From the NCBI RefSeq assembly GCF_009870125.1, contig NC_046679.1, positions 30,194,001-30,258,000 of the forward strand: a DNA stretch of 64,000 nt, given 5' to 3'. Both the position numbers and the translations under genes were made by a program. This document shows, piece after piece, positions 20,774 to 33,300 of this stretch. Under the pieces are notes generated by a model, which worked only from the letters and a program-made list of their open reading frames with translations, was not told the origin of the DNA and made no database searches. How positions within the stretch are numbered: the stretch's first letter is position 1; every line of letters starts with the position of its first letter. This stretch comes from Drosophila pseudoobscura. Taxonomy: Eukaryota; Arthropoda; Insecta; Diptera; Drosophilidae.

Positions 20774-23700
20774 AAGTCTCCTCCTGCTGAGAAAACTTCT
20801 GCTGTTCTGGCCTTCGCTTTTCGCCCTGCGGAGGGGTCAGACGGGTCAGAGGATAACCGCAAATGCGAAATATGTATTAATCAACGCTATCGACTCTGCC
20901 ATGCGGTTAATTCAACTTAATTACACTTTAATCACACGCAGACAGAAACAGAAAGTAACTTTGATTAATTTTTGCTGCTGTCTGAAAAGAAAAACTCCCC
21001 CTATATGCGTGTATGTGTATCTGGTTAATTATTCTTTTGCGGTCATCAATTAATTTGCACAATTTGAAAAAAAAAAACAACACTTGCTTTGGTTGAAAAG
21101 ACACTCCTTGATATATGATATTCCCCTTTTCCCACAATTAGTGCAACGCGCAACGCGGACATATGATACTCCCTTCTACTGAATGGAGCCCAGTTCTCAT
21201 GCTATCAAAACAGAGCCAAGCGATAATTGACACATGTTGCTTTTGAGGTGGAGTTATACTTTCTTCGTTCTCCTTTTTCACGTCTACACGCAGAGAAAAA
21301 ATCAGGGGGACACCTGTAACAGAGCAACAGCGCTGTTAGCATCCCAGGTTAACAGCCTGTTATCTCCGACGCCTCTCAGTTAACAGCCTGTTATCTCTGC
21401 CGGCTCTCAGTTAACAGCCTGTTATCGCTAGCGGCTCTCAGTTAACAGCCAGTTACAGCGCGCTCTGAGATCGCACACGATGTTATCACGATCCACACGA
21501 TCCAGACGATCCACACGATCCTCACCATTCAAACGGCTCTCAGCCAGCCTTTGGCTTGTTCTGCTATTTATTTACCGAATGTTTATTGGCGTATTTTCTT
21601 TTTTCTCTTAGTGTAGGCTTTTCTTTTTTATTGTTTTATATTCATAGTTTTATCCTGGTTGTCGGGGTGCCTACCTTTCATCCCCCTCCCACTCGAAATA
21701 AATTTGCCTAAAAGTCTGCTTAATGCATAAATGTTTTACTAACATTTTTATCCACAATTCCCTTTGGGATTTTTTTTAGGGCTTCTATTTTCGCACACTC
21801 TATAAAAACCGCCAGGGAACAACAAATGCGCATAAATTTATCATAATAAACATGAATAAATCGCGGTGAATACTCCTCCCACCCCATTCGCCCCCAACAA
21901 ATGTGCAGAAATATGTTTAGGGCGTAATGGGTGGCTCGTACGCTGAAAGGGGGCGGGGCCACAGAGTCATAAACTAAATGAAACTGAATCGTAAAAAAAA
22001 CCTAAACATGGCAATGCATATAACACTCGTATGCGTGCGTGTGTGAGTGAGTTGGTCCTGGACCACAGAGTGGGGGGGGGCCTCTGCTCCTAGTTACATG
22101 TGTATTTGTCTATCTGTGAAAACTGGGGGAGGCCACGCCAAATGTCCAGTCATAATCACACAAAAGTGTAAATATCCACGCACGTATCAAGCTGGAGGGC
22201 AGGAGAGATGGAGGGTATTCCCAGGGGGAGTCAGACATACAACATTTGCAGACATTAGCAAACACAAAAATACAACAAACAGCGTTTCTAAGAGAGGGCT
22301 GTAACCGAGCTAACTGCTAGGCGATACCCTGTATTCAGAGAAGCCAAAGGCATAATGGGAAGACAAATATAATAGGGTATGGATGTATTGGGAGTTGTTG
22401 GGAGACATCAATAGGTTGTTCAATATCATTTCTATGAAAAATCACCAGAGAAAGGGATTTTGGGAATGCTATTACAACATATACAGATGCTAAGACACAG
22501 TGGGAGAGAGAGAGGAGTGTGCTTCACTCTTTTTCACTGTCTCTCAGCTAAATCCCCTACTCTCCTGCTCTCTTCTTTCCTTCCTTTGGTTGATTTAACA
22601 CTTATAAGCTTCCATATCTATGCCACCCATATACCCCTCTATTCACTAGTACTCAGTACAGGGTACAATAACTACACACATACACCAAACCATACCATCG
22701 AAATCCTTCACATTCAGAGACCTTGAAGTGGAGTGGCCATTGTGCTCGTGTCTCGCGTCCCCTCTGGCACTCATTTGCAGGTCATTCATCATGACAACAC
22801 GGTGCTTGAAATTTATTTCGTGGCAGCAGAAAAGCGGCAGCGTAACAAGTAAAAGAAGTAAACAAAGTTACAGCCAAAGGATAATAGAGTTAGGACACCC
22901 CCTTGATGTAACAAAACCATGATTTATTTATGGCAGATGCTAGCGACAGATCTGGCGCCAAAAGAGCATCAAGAGCCAAGGAGTTCCCGACAGGATATTG
23001 ACCTCAGAGAGCACTCCGTGTCCTGTAAGGACACTAAAAATAATGTCCAGCATTCGGATATCTTTTGTACTCCAGGAATAGGCGGGCCATTCAAAAAGGT
23101 CTTCAGGTGATTTTTAAAAGAAAAAAAACAGAGAGACTGTTAGGTTGCCATAAAAGCTGCTGCAACATGTTGCCAAGGGATTAATGTTGCCGCCAGTTGT
23201 CCTCTCAACAGGTTGCGTGCTGCCCTGCCCGCCTTTAAGTGCGTGGCATGCCGCCCCCGCCTTCCTGCCACCAGTTGTACAGCGCTCAGTCGACGGCGGC
23301 ACTTGCAGCACTAAAGAACGCGCGCACATAATACGAAAACAATAAACGAAACAACTGTTAACATCCGACGCCATTTTAAAGCTCTAACGGTCGGCTTGTG
23401 TGTCTGTGTGGGCCATAAAAAAGGGCCAACAAATTGCAAAGTGGTGCATAAAAAGTGCAGCGAATCAACAAAAGATTGCATTTAAAAATAAATTGTCAAA
23501 AAAAACGGAAAGGGTGAAAATATCAACAGATTTTAATCATAGAAAAAAGCAATGAAAGCAACTAAAAGAAATATTGAAAAAACGGAGAATTTTTATGAAA
23601 TTAAAGTGATAAAAAGCTGGATTAAATCGAGCGGCATTATTGGATAAATATAATGTTTTTGTAATGGAATATGAGTTCGAGTGGTTTCCCAAAGAAAAAA

Positions 23701-24305
23701 GAGAAAAAGAAATACAATACAAAATTAATAAATTATTTAAAAAAAAGAGATTGAATGTGATTAATGTTTAAATTATGAATTAAATCCAGCTGAAACCAAT
23801 ATGGAAATTTAATCAACTCCTGAGACCTGAAATAATTAAGATATATCAAATATATTTTCGTGTGAATTTAAAAAGGTGTTTTTAAGCCGAAATGGAATTA
23901 ATGGCATAATATATGAATTATTAAATATTTGATGTGAAGTGTGTATACGTAATATACTAATTGAATAACATTTCCCCTCGATACCATGGCGCCGCCTTGC
24001 CCCAGGCTGTGCAATGTGCAACGCCCCTCAAATTAAACGCCTCCAAGCCACTGATGTGGTGCTGGCCGGGCACAACCCGCGTGGAATCCTTTGAAAGACC
24101 TCCCACAAAAGAAATCCCCAGGACATTAACGGAAAGAGAGACAGAAAGGAGGAGTAATTACGGTGCATGGGCAACGACAAAAAGGTTTCTATGGCATTAG
24201 GTGTGTCATAAGTTGGCCAGGGATCAGCCAGTGCATTTAAGTACACACAAACGTGAGGGAGTCCTTGCGCAACATAAATACAGTCGCAGTCGCAGAGTCC
24301 TTAAG
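20774..24305. other. Non-coding region upstream of functional TkR86C (right copy)
   Basis: Same as 3280-6810, including the 31-bp minisatellite at 21346-21535. Because this copy precedes the intact receptor gene, the TkR86C promoter and 5' UTR should lie here. I see no clear TATA box or ORF. Confidence 0.6.
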
Positions 24306-27300
24306 ATGTCGGAGATTGTGGACACGGAGCTGCTGGTGAACTGCACCATCCTGGCGGTGCGGCGCTTCGAGCTCAACAGCATCGTGAATACCACGCTCCT
24401 GAATAGCTTCAATCGCACGGAGGTGGTCAGCCTGCTGGCGGGATTCATCGAGAACCGGGACAATCTCGAGAGCATCGACGAGGCAAAGTGAGTGGCAGAG
24501 CCCGCCGTCTTTTCATTAACTTATTTCCTGGTATTTTCCCCCCATCCCCCACCCCCACCCCCACACTTCTGGCTAACAAAGTTATGCAAATGAAACGGAA
24601 GAGTTGTCGCGTGCGGAGGGGGGGGGGGAGGGCTGAATGGAATAAAGGTTTCCCCCCCCATCACCAGACAGACAGTCGTCTGTGCTGCTGCTCATTATGG
24701 CACCTGGCAAAGGGACGTGCTCTGTCAGGATATCAAACAAGAGCTACAGATGATAGTTTTAATTGGGGTTCAAGTGTTTGCTTGGCATGGAATTCTGGTA
24801 AAATGTGGTAAAATGCAGCGTGTGCAATATACAATTTCCTAAGCTGCCACTTCAACTATTTCCAGCGTAATCTTATTACCAAATACTTGAGCCTTTGGCC
24901 CCAAACATTAAGCATTGAAAATTGCAATTTAATTGATGGTTTTGCCACTTGTGCATACTTATTGCCGACAGTCTAAAATATCTCCTCGTTTGGCACTCAT
25001 TAAGGCGGCTTTTGAAATGTGAAAGGCTGAACGCCAGCGCAGAGCAGTACAATCTTTTGGTCATGGAAATATCCCTTAATCGGTGTAATTATTTTCGGCT
25101 GACCAAGAACTTAAACCGCTTTCCATGCCATTAATAATGCCATGCCAACGGGAACCATCCACAAAGTGAAAACCTTTAAAGGTTCTCCTCGAAAAACAAG
25201 CATAATAAATGTTCTTCACTTGTTATTCGAATCGAATTTGATACGTGTACGGGTTCGGCTCTGTTTTGGTCCTGGCTAATTAAGCTCTTAATTTGTTTTT
25301 CACATTCGAATGTTGCCTGTCGAAGGATGCTCTCTGAAAGTGGGTTGGGAGGTATGGAGCAGCCTTGGCAAATGAAAATTGAATTGCTTTGCAGAAAGGA
25401 GTGGAAATTAAATGCCTGTTTTGCAGTTTAAACTTTGACTTTTTCGAAATAATCAACTTCATAGACGAGGGGGCGTATACGTATTGTTGGATGTCGGAAA
25501 ATTCTTTGGTTTTGACAGCTTTTCCGAAACTAAAGCAATCAATATTTGCTGCATTTTGAGTTTTCATTGCATGGAACAGACATCTGGTTATGGCTTTCAC
25601 TACAAACGATTGCAATTAGTAAGTTTTTCCCTTCTGATTTCCCCCATTTGCTCTCTTGATGTCTGTGCAGGCGGCCCTCAAAGGCTTCCAATTAGAAGAG
25701 CATAAAACCACCTTTGAATCATGATTCCATTGAAGAATGTTCAACAATTATGAAACTACAATATCCATCATCATCATCGTACTTTCCTGGAACGGGAATC
25801 ATCCAAAAAGACCATCCTTAAAGCCCACTCCCTGTACTGCTACATCCTTAAAGCCCCTCCTCTCTAGGGAGAGATCCCCCCACTGAATTCTCAGCTATTT
25901 TTATGTAATTATTCTGTTTGCATCGAGAAATAGCAAAGGGCCACCATAAGCCGTTGGGGCTTTGGGCGCAAAAATAGACACAAGAATTCCACTAATTGTT
26001 TTGTTCCGAAAGGCTCTGAAAAGGTGACAAAAAACAAAGAAAGAAAGCGGGAAAAGCCAGGGAGAGAACCTCACAAATAATTAAATTCAGACAAATGGAA
26101 AAAGAAACTTTGACAGAGAAAGAAAATGCCATTGGAAATGGTTTTTCGAAGAGCGTTGGGGATTTTATGAGGGGCAGGAGTTATAGTAAAAGGACATTTG
26201 TTTATTCAGGCATTTGGGCAGCAGGTGAACTGTCGTGTCCTCCGCTTAAGCTCATTATATGTGCGTGCCCCATGCCCCATGACTTGGAGTGGGTTCAATC
26301 AGGGCCAAAGCGTCTTGGACACGGCCCATGGATTATGTATGGCAAGAACAGCTTGAGAGCAGCAGCTCTGGCAGTCACTTTGCGATGGGTTTGTGTCCTC
26401 CAATGAGTGGCTGTCAACGGTGCGTATACGCAACGGGTTCCATGTCCATGGGGCGTGCAAGGCTTATACGTAATGACGTAGATGCCTTGTCCACACCGCG
26501 TATACGGAATGCCAGTAAGTAGCACCAGCAACCGATGGATGGACAAAGTTTATTACAAAGTCAATTTAAAGGAGAGTTTACCCCTTTTTCCCTTTCGATG
26601 ATGTTTATGGCATTTCATACGCTTATTGATTCCGATGTTCAGCCAATGATAACGCCGGAACAAAGGACACAGGACATTAGTCCTCATCCTGCCATCCATT
26701 CTTCCCATTTCCCACTTTCCACTTCCCACTGTGCTGCTGCGTCCATCAGGATATGGGCGGAGGGCGCCGGGCGGTGGGCGGCGGGCGGCGGGGCTTTGGC
26801 ATTTTTATGGCAAGGCTCAAATCCAATCAGAATGGATGGCACACATAAAAATAAGAGTGGCCCAGGCACCACGACTGGGGAATGCACTGAAAGGTTATAT
26901 AAAAAGCTTCAGAATTATAGTTCAAAAGTTAAGTAAAGTCTTCTGCAATCTTCTGTCTTCAATTCCAATGGAAGCTCTGGGCTCTGGGCTTTCAACATCC
27001 CTTTGTGCCTTCAGTCAACCGCCTGTCGAAACGGCAATACCCCTTGGACAGAGTCCTTCGACTCGTACATTCCGGATGAAAATCGAAAGAAATTGTTTGG
27101 ATTAGGCCCTGGACAGAAGAGCCAGAAGGAGAAGGATGACTCGATATATCTCTCGGATGAGGCCACCACTCAAGGGGCTTTCCCTGGAATGGGTTTTGTC
27201 TATTATAATGTGCTCTTTGGCCAAGGAGGAGGGAGGGGCAGTGTTGCAGTTTAGCAATTTGCTTATGACAAATTTTTCAATTATGTTTTTTCTCACCCAA

Positions 27301-30300
27301 ACACGAGGACTGGTGCCCAACGAAGGGGGGACTGTAATGAACGAGAAGTAGAGGAGACCGCAATAAGGGAGAGGTAGAGGAGATCGCAGTGAAGGAGAGG
27401 TAGAGGGGGCACTCAATGAAGCAGAGGTAGAGGAGGTCCTCAATGAAGCAGAGGTAGAGGAGGCCTCAAATGAGGAGTCCAAAGAGAGGCATGAGGTGCA
27501 ACAAGAGCAGTAGCTGCAAATGAAGAGGCGCCACAGGAGCAGGCTAAAGAGGAGGTAGAGGCAGAGGCATAGGCAGAGGAAGGCATCAACTTGCGATACA
27601 CGAATGCAAATGAAACAGATATTCGAATGGCAGTATGAAAATTTAATGGCCACTCGATGGAGAGGCACACAGCAACATGCAACATGGTATCCTTGGGTCA
27701 AGTGTTGCACCAGAGTGATAGGGAGCAAGTGGACCACCTCTCGTGTTGTGTTAATAAATCTTTAAATGGGAAATGAACTCATTTGTGAGAGTGTCCTTTC
27801 TGTATTTTATGGCTGCCAAGGGACTGGGCTGTGAATGAAAATGATTATGATTACGAGGATTAAGATGATGTATTAAATGATGATTGAAGACTAAAGATTA
27901 GGCATCGATAAACAAAAATATTAGGCCATTTCCATGGCTACCACAAAACGAAACGAAGTTCTTGTGATGCAGAAAGCAATTTATATTTCCATTGATTACC
28001 CTCGAAAGCAACTCGACTGGCATTTTCCGCACAAGTTTATGGCCCAGGGAAGAGCACCTTCGAAGGACGTGGCGCCGCCAGTGGCCATAAGTTGTTAAAC
28101 TTTGGCCAGAAGCAGCAGCAGAAGCAGCAAAACTATGAACACTGTTTCCACCTGCGTGATGCACTCCAAAGTAGAAGGATTCCCCTCCTCCCTCTTCACC
28201 TCTCTCCCCTTTGCGAGTTAGATCGAAAGCTCAGAAGCCAGGTAGATGGAAGACCGCCAATTTGGTCTGCATCGCTGGTTTCCCTACGATGCATAAAATA
28301 TGCAGAGAAAAATAATAAGCGAGCAGGGAAATGCAGAGTCACAACTGCGGCAGCAGGAAAATTGTTGACAGTTTTCGCAGCACGAAATGTGGCAGCCACC
28401 ACCCATCAAGGGCCAGCAACAACAACTATTAGCAGGTCTAATGGTAACGAATTACATTTTTGAGTACTGAAGGGAGTTAGAGAGGAAAGGGAGAACCCTT
28501 TTCATTGACTCTTCGGCAAATGACTGGCAATTTATTCGAGCCCCCACTCGACAGGAAATTGCCTATGGTTCAGGCCTCTAATTGATGATAATTTCTTTGA
28601 TGCCGACCCCCTCCTTCCGGTAATTGCTGATTCATTTTTAATTTGATTTGCATCGATCAAAGAAGCATTTAGCACGTAATTTAGTCGGGATCGATAATGT
28701 CTAAATGAAGGCAAAGTAAAGCCTCAACAATCCTCACACAGCATCGTAAGAGAAATGGTCTCAATCTTCCATTTAAAGACTCGATTGTTTTAAGATCGAA
28801 AATCTCTAAGTGAAGGCAAAGTAAAGCCTTAACAATCCTCACACAAAATCGTAAGAGAAATGGTCTCAATCTTCCATTTAAAGAATCGATTGTTAGGGGA
28901 TCGATAATGTCTAAGTGAAGGCAAAGTAAAGCCTTAGCAATCCTCACACAAAATCGTGACAGAAATGGTCGCAATTTTCCCTTTAAAGATTCCCTTTTAT
29001 TCTTCCAGTATCCATTAGCCATCGAAAAACTTAAGCTGATTTATAAATACAAAAAACCTGTTGAAAAACCGAAATAAAACATTCATAAGTACTCGTTCAA
29101 CATTTATTCAATTATGCTAAATGCGAATATTAAAATAATTGCCCATTGATTGATGGATAATTTTAATCCATATAATTAGTTATATATGTATAATGAATAA
29201 TTCGAGAGCGCAATGAAACGTAGAGGGCGAAAAAATTAGCATTGATAGGGGCCCTAAAAAGTATGCTATGTCTTTAAAAAATGTTTAAATCGAATTTCAT
29301 TCGTTCTCGCAGCATTTTACCAATCAAAGCAGTTGACATTCTCGTGGAAAACCATTTCCGTTTCAATTCCAACAAAAATTTGTCCGCCACAATTTTATAG
29401 GAATTTTTTTCGGGCCTTTCATTGGTGGAAAAATTTGCATTTGCGAAAATATCATGCTGTTTGTGGGCCAAAAATGCTGTTCGGGGAAATCACTGAAGCT
29501 CCCCACTGTCATTAGTAGTGGTGGTTCTTGGGGTGAAAGGACACAGGGTCCTTCAGACGGATGTAATTAGTTGACTGCTGATGGGGGCAACACTTCCGTT
29601 CGTAGATGGTTATTATTATTACAGGAACAAACGGCAGTTTAGCACGGATTTATAAGGCCATCCAACTCAATTATCCCCCAGCACAGAGGGGCCCCAAAAT
29701 AAATTACTTTAATCAACTTAAATTCGAGTGAGGCAAGGCCTTGGCTTTGCCTTTGCTTCTCTTTGGGATCATAAATCTGCCAGGAAGTTTTTTCTTTCTT
29801 TTCCTCAGACAGCTGCAATTATCATAATCGAAAAAGGCAGTGGAAAAATCGACAGTTTTTCCCCCCTAAAAAGGCAAACTTTTCAAACAAAAAAGGACCG
29901 GAAAAATGTCGGCCAAAAGGATGTGTGTTTATGGGAATGCATTGAACGGCTGCGGATGCGCACGAATATGCAAATATTTTTGCATTTTCCATGGCACTCA
30001 ACTAATTAATTTTCGTGAATATTGAATCACAAATAAAAGTCGGAAAAATGATCAGAATATTTAACAGTATCTTTGTCCTGCCATTTAATGCTGATTGTAC
30101 TCCTCCCGAAGGAGGGCTTCTGTTCGTGTTAAACCTCTAATTAAATGGGAAATCTATCCTCGGAATAACAAGAACGTAATGCGATATACATGCGAGTAGC
30201 AAAGTTACAGCAAAATCTCCATCAAATGATAGCCAGACTGAGGCTTAAGTATCCCATGAAATGGACACCCAAGTTGCTGGACGCCGCAGGACTCTGCCTC

Positions 30301-33300
30301 TCAGTTGTGCCACATTTGTGGGGGGGCACGCCCAAATTCCCAGTAAAGTCATTGCTTGAAGAGGGTTCAATCTATTGGAGATGATTCGAACAGATTTATG
30401 AATAAAATTGATTTATTGCAGGGGTTTCTATAGTTCTATATTTATTTACACAAATATTCATAGAAATAGAAGCTGCTTTATTTTCCCAAAAAGCCAAACC
30501 ATTTACTGGTTTATTCTCTTGTTGAATAGCCAAAAGCCATATTCATAGCAAAAAAAAACCCTACAAATTTGTATGGCCTCCCGCAATCATTGGATTTCTG
30601 TCTGTCTTTTTGTCAAGTTTATTGAACTGTAAGCCGAAGCGAATCAGAACCATATGTGCGTGGTCCTGCCAGCAATTATAAGGGAAAACTGTGGCAAATA
30701 AATCACATGTTTTTCTGCTCTAATTCAATTGCAACTGCAGCAAAAGTTAACTTAAAATTAATTACGAATCTACGAATATATCGGAATATACGCATCGGAA
30801 CAATGGCCATCATTTGGGGCATCTCTCTATTGAATTTAGGTCCTGCTGCTGCGTGACGGCTCTGGCAGTCACATGCCTCATGGAGCACACATGTACAGCG
30901 AGAGAGCGAGATAGAGGCATGCGATAAGTCGTCGAACAAAGTGCCACTAATTAATGGTGGGGTTTTGTCAACCATCCAGTGGTGTCCAGTGGTTATCAAA
31001 GGGAAAGCCAACGACAAAGACTGTTGCCTGGAAATTAATTAGTCAACAGACAACATCCGCCATCCTGCTGTCGTCCTGCTGTCACCGCTAGTAGTTGTGA
31101 TTAGCATAATCTCTTACATGCTAATCAGTGCTGCTCCTCTCTCACTCTCTTTTTGATTGGGAGTCCTGTGCTGCTCCTCTCTCTCCCTGATTGGGAGTCC
31201 TGTGCTGTTCCTCTCTCCCCCTTCTTGATTGGGAGTCCTGTGGTGCTCCTCTCTCTCTTCTTGTTTGGGAGTCCTGTGCTGCTCATCTGTCTCTCTTTGA
31301 CGGCTGTCCTGTCGATTGCTGCTCATTTCTGCTGCTAACCCCACGCACCGTCTCCCAACGGATGTCAGTCCAATGAAATTACAACACAATTTCTTGTGGA
31401 GTTCCTTCTGGACCTGGGCCTGGACCTCGACCTGCTGCTGCTTCCTTCAATTTTTCGCCACGGACGTTTCTTTTGTGGCAAGTTTTCCCTTCGCCCCAGC
31501 TAGTGCTTCATTGATTTTCTATTGTTATGGCTCTCAATCGAAAAGTTGCAGGCACTCTGTGATTGAGTTTTCCCCCAAAACATTCGGACCAGACCAGAAG
31601 CAGAGCTTTTAACTGTGAAAAATATGATACTTTAAGGACCAACGCTTTAGACCCTGCAAAAGTGTACATTATAGTTATTTTTGCTGATTCCTGTTGTGAT
31701 TTTTGCAGAGACTTTCTCACCGAGTGCCTGTTTCCATCGCCGACGCGTCCGTACGAGTTGCCATGGGAGCAGAAAACGATTTGGGCCATCGTTTTTGGCC
31801 TGATGATGTTTGTGGCCATTGCCGGCAATGGAATTGTACTCTGGATTGTAACAGGTAAGCGCAGGTGCTGCTTGAAAGCACTTGGGAAACTGCAAATACC
31901 AAAATCACGTATACGCCGCTTTGGCCCATCGATTCCTTCTTAATATCCGAAACGATTTTTGGCTCTCCGCAGGACATCGCAGCATGAGAACGGTCACAAA
32001 TTACTTCCTGCTGAACCTTAGCATCGCCGACCTGCTCATGTCCTCGCTGAACTGTGTCTTCAATTTCATATTCATGGTGAACTCCGATTGGCCATTCGGC
32101 TCCATTTATTGCACCATCAATAATTTTGTGGCCAATGTCACGGTCTCCACATCGGTCTTCACACTCGTGGCCATCAGTTTTGACAGGTAAGTCCTCGCTC
32201 TCTCTCTCTCTCTCTCTGTTACCCTTTCTCCATTCTTTCCACTAATCTTGTGCGTTGTGCGGCACTTCCGTTTCCGGTTACTATTTCGCCTGCAGGTACA
32301 TCGCCATTGTGCATCCGCTGAAGCGTCGCACGTCCCGTCGGAAGGTACGATTCATTCTGGTGATGATCTGGGCCCTAAGCTGCGTTCTGTCGGCCCCCTG
32401 CCTTCTCTACTCCAGCATCATGACCAAACAGTAAGTGGCAGTAGTAATTTCCACCAAAAAACGCAGCCAGCGTCAGCATCATGCGTTCCCATTCTCATCC
32501 TCTAATCCTCCTTGGAGCACAAGATTCCTTTCTCGTTTGGCAAGCCATGGAGCTTAGGATCTTGGCTGTTTCGTCTCCTGATGTACATGTACATTTACAT
32601 ACCTGCTCTCCATCCAGCATCCATCTAAACCACCTTCCACGAATAGGCGCCCAGTCCTCATTTGAATTTTACACAAAATGTTGCCGCTTTCGGTGGGTGT
32701 CCTGTTTAATAGAATTGAAGCATTTTTTATTTCGATTCCAGGATAAAAGGTCTCCCTAGGCAACAGACTACAGACATAATAAAGATGGCAAGTTCATATA
32801 TCAAAATGCGACGAGGTGCGGGGGCCCTCTCGAGTGAGAGTCAAACGAGGGCGTATTCTGACAGGGAGGAGATACACTCCTGCGGACGTGATAGTGTGCC
32901 TGTGTGTGTGGGGGGAACACAAAATTGTATAACCAATTTCGAGGGGTGACGGATGATAGAGGAACAGAAACAAATACCAGAAGCTACAAAAATTGGAACA
33001 GCCAACAACTAAAAGGTACCCCCAGTACAGACCACAGATAAAGTTTGAACAGTCAAATGCATTCGTTCTCGTTACCGAGTATCCGTACCCGTATATGTAA
33101 CCGTATCCCTGTAGAGTACGAAGCAAATATTTGAGTGCCACCAACGAAGTCCGTGTGCTTACTGGCTGACCGCAGAGTCCTGGTCTCAACGCTTCGGGTC
33201 CAGGAAATTTCCATTTAAATCAATTGAGAGATAGAGGGTGAAAGCTGGGTGCCACTGACAGCCAAAACGGGTATCTCTGGGGTTGAGAGGTCGAGAGTTT

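Larger units (their letters stand above)
18800..26204 (+). repeat. Right copy of the large tandem duplication (part visible twice)
   Basis: Near-identical to 1-8709, holding gene A exons 6-9, a decayed gene B, the non-coding DNA and TkR86C coding exon 1. If the event was a simple head-to-tail duplication, the whole right unit is 8710-26204 (17,495 bp). The left unit would then also have carried the unrecognised minus-strand gene, MED7 and the gene A 5' exons upstream of the window. Sequence right of 26204 is unique in the window and continues the functional TkR86C gene. Confidence 0.9.
24488..31708 (+). other. TkR86C intron 1
   Basis: 7.2 kb intron; the first 1.7 kb is duplicated at 6993-8709. 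It holds the candidate nested gene relic (about 26896-27758), a 105-bp tandem repeat (28689-28992) and a 34-38 bp repeat (31128-31300). Otherwise ordinary AT-rich intron with no supported exon. Confidence 0.8.

Noticed and set aside
27102..27737. 211-codon minus-strand ORF
   Set aside because: It is the antisense of the purine-rich minisatellite and flanks. The protein is low-complexity Ser/Leu/Cys, and the plus strand carries the TATA box and poly-A signal.
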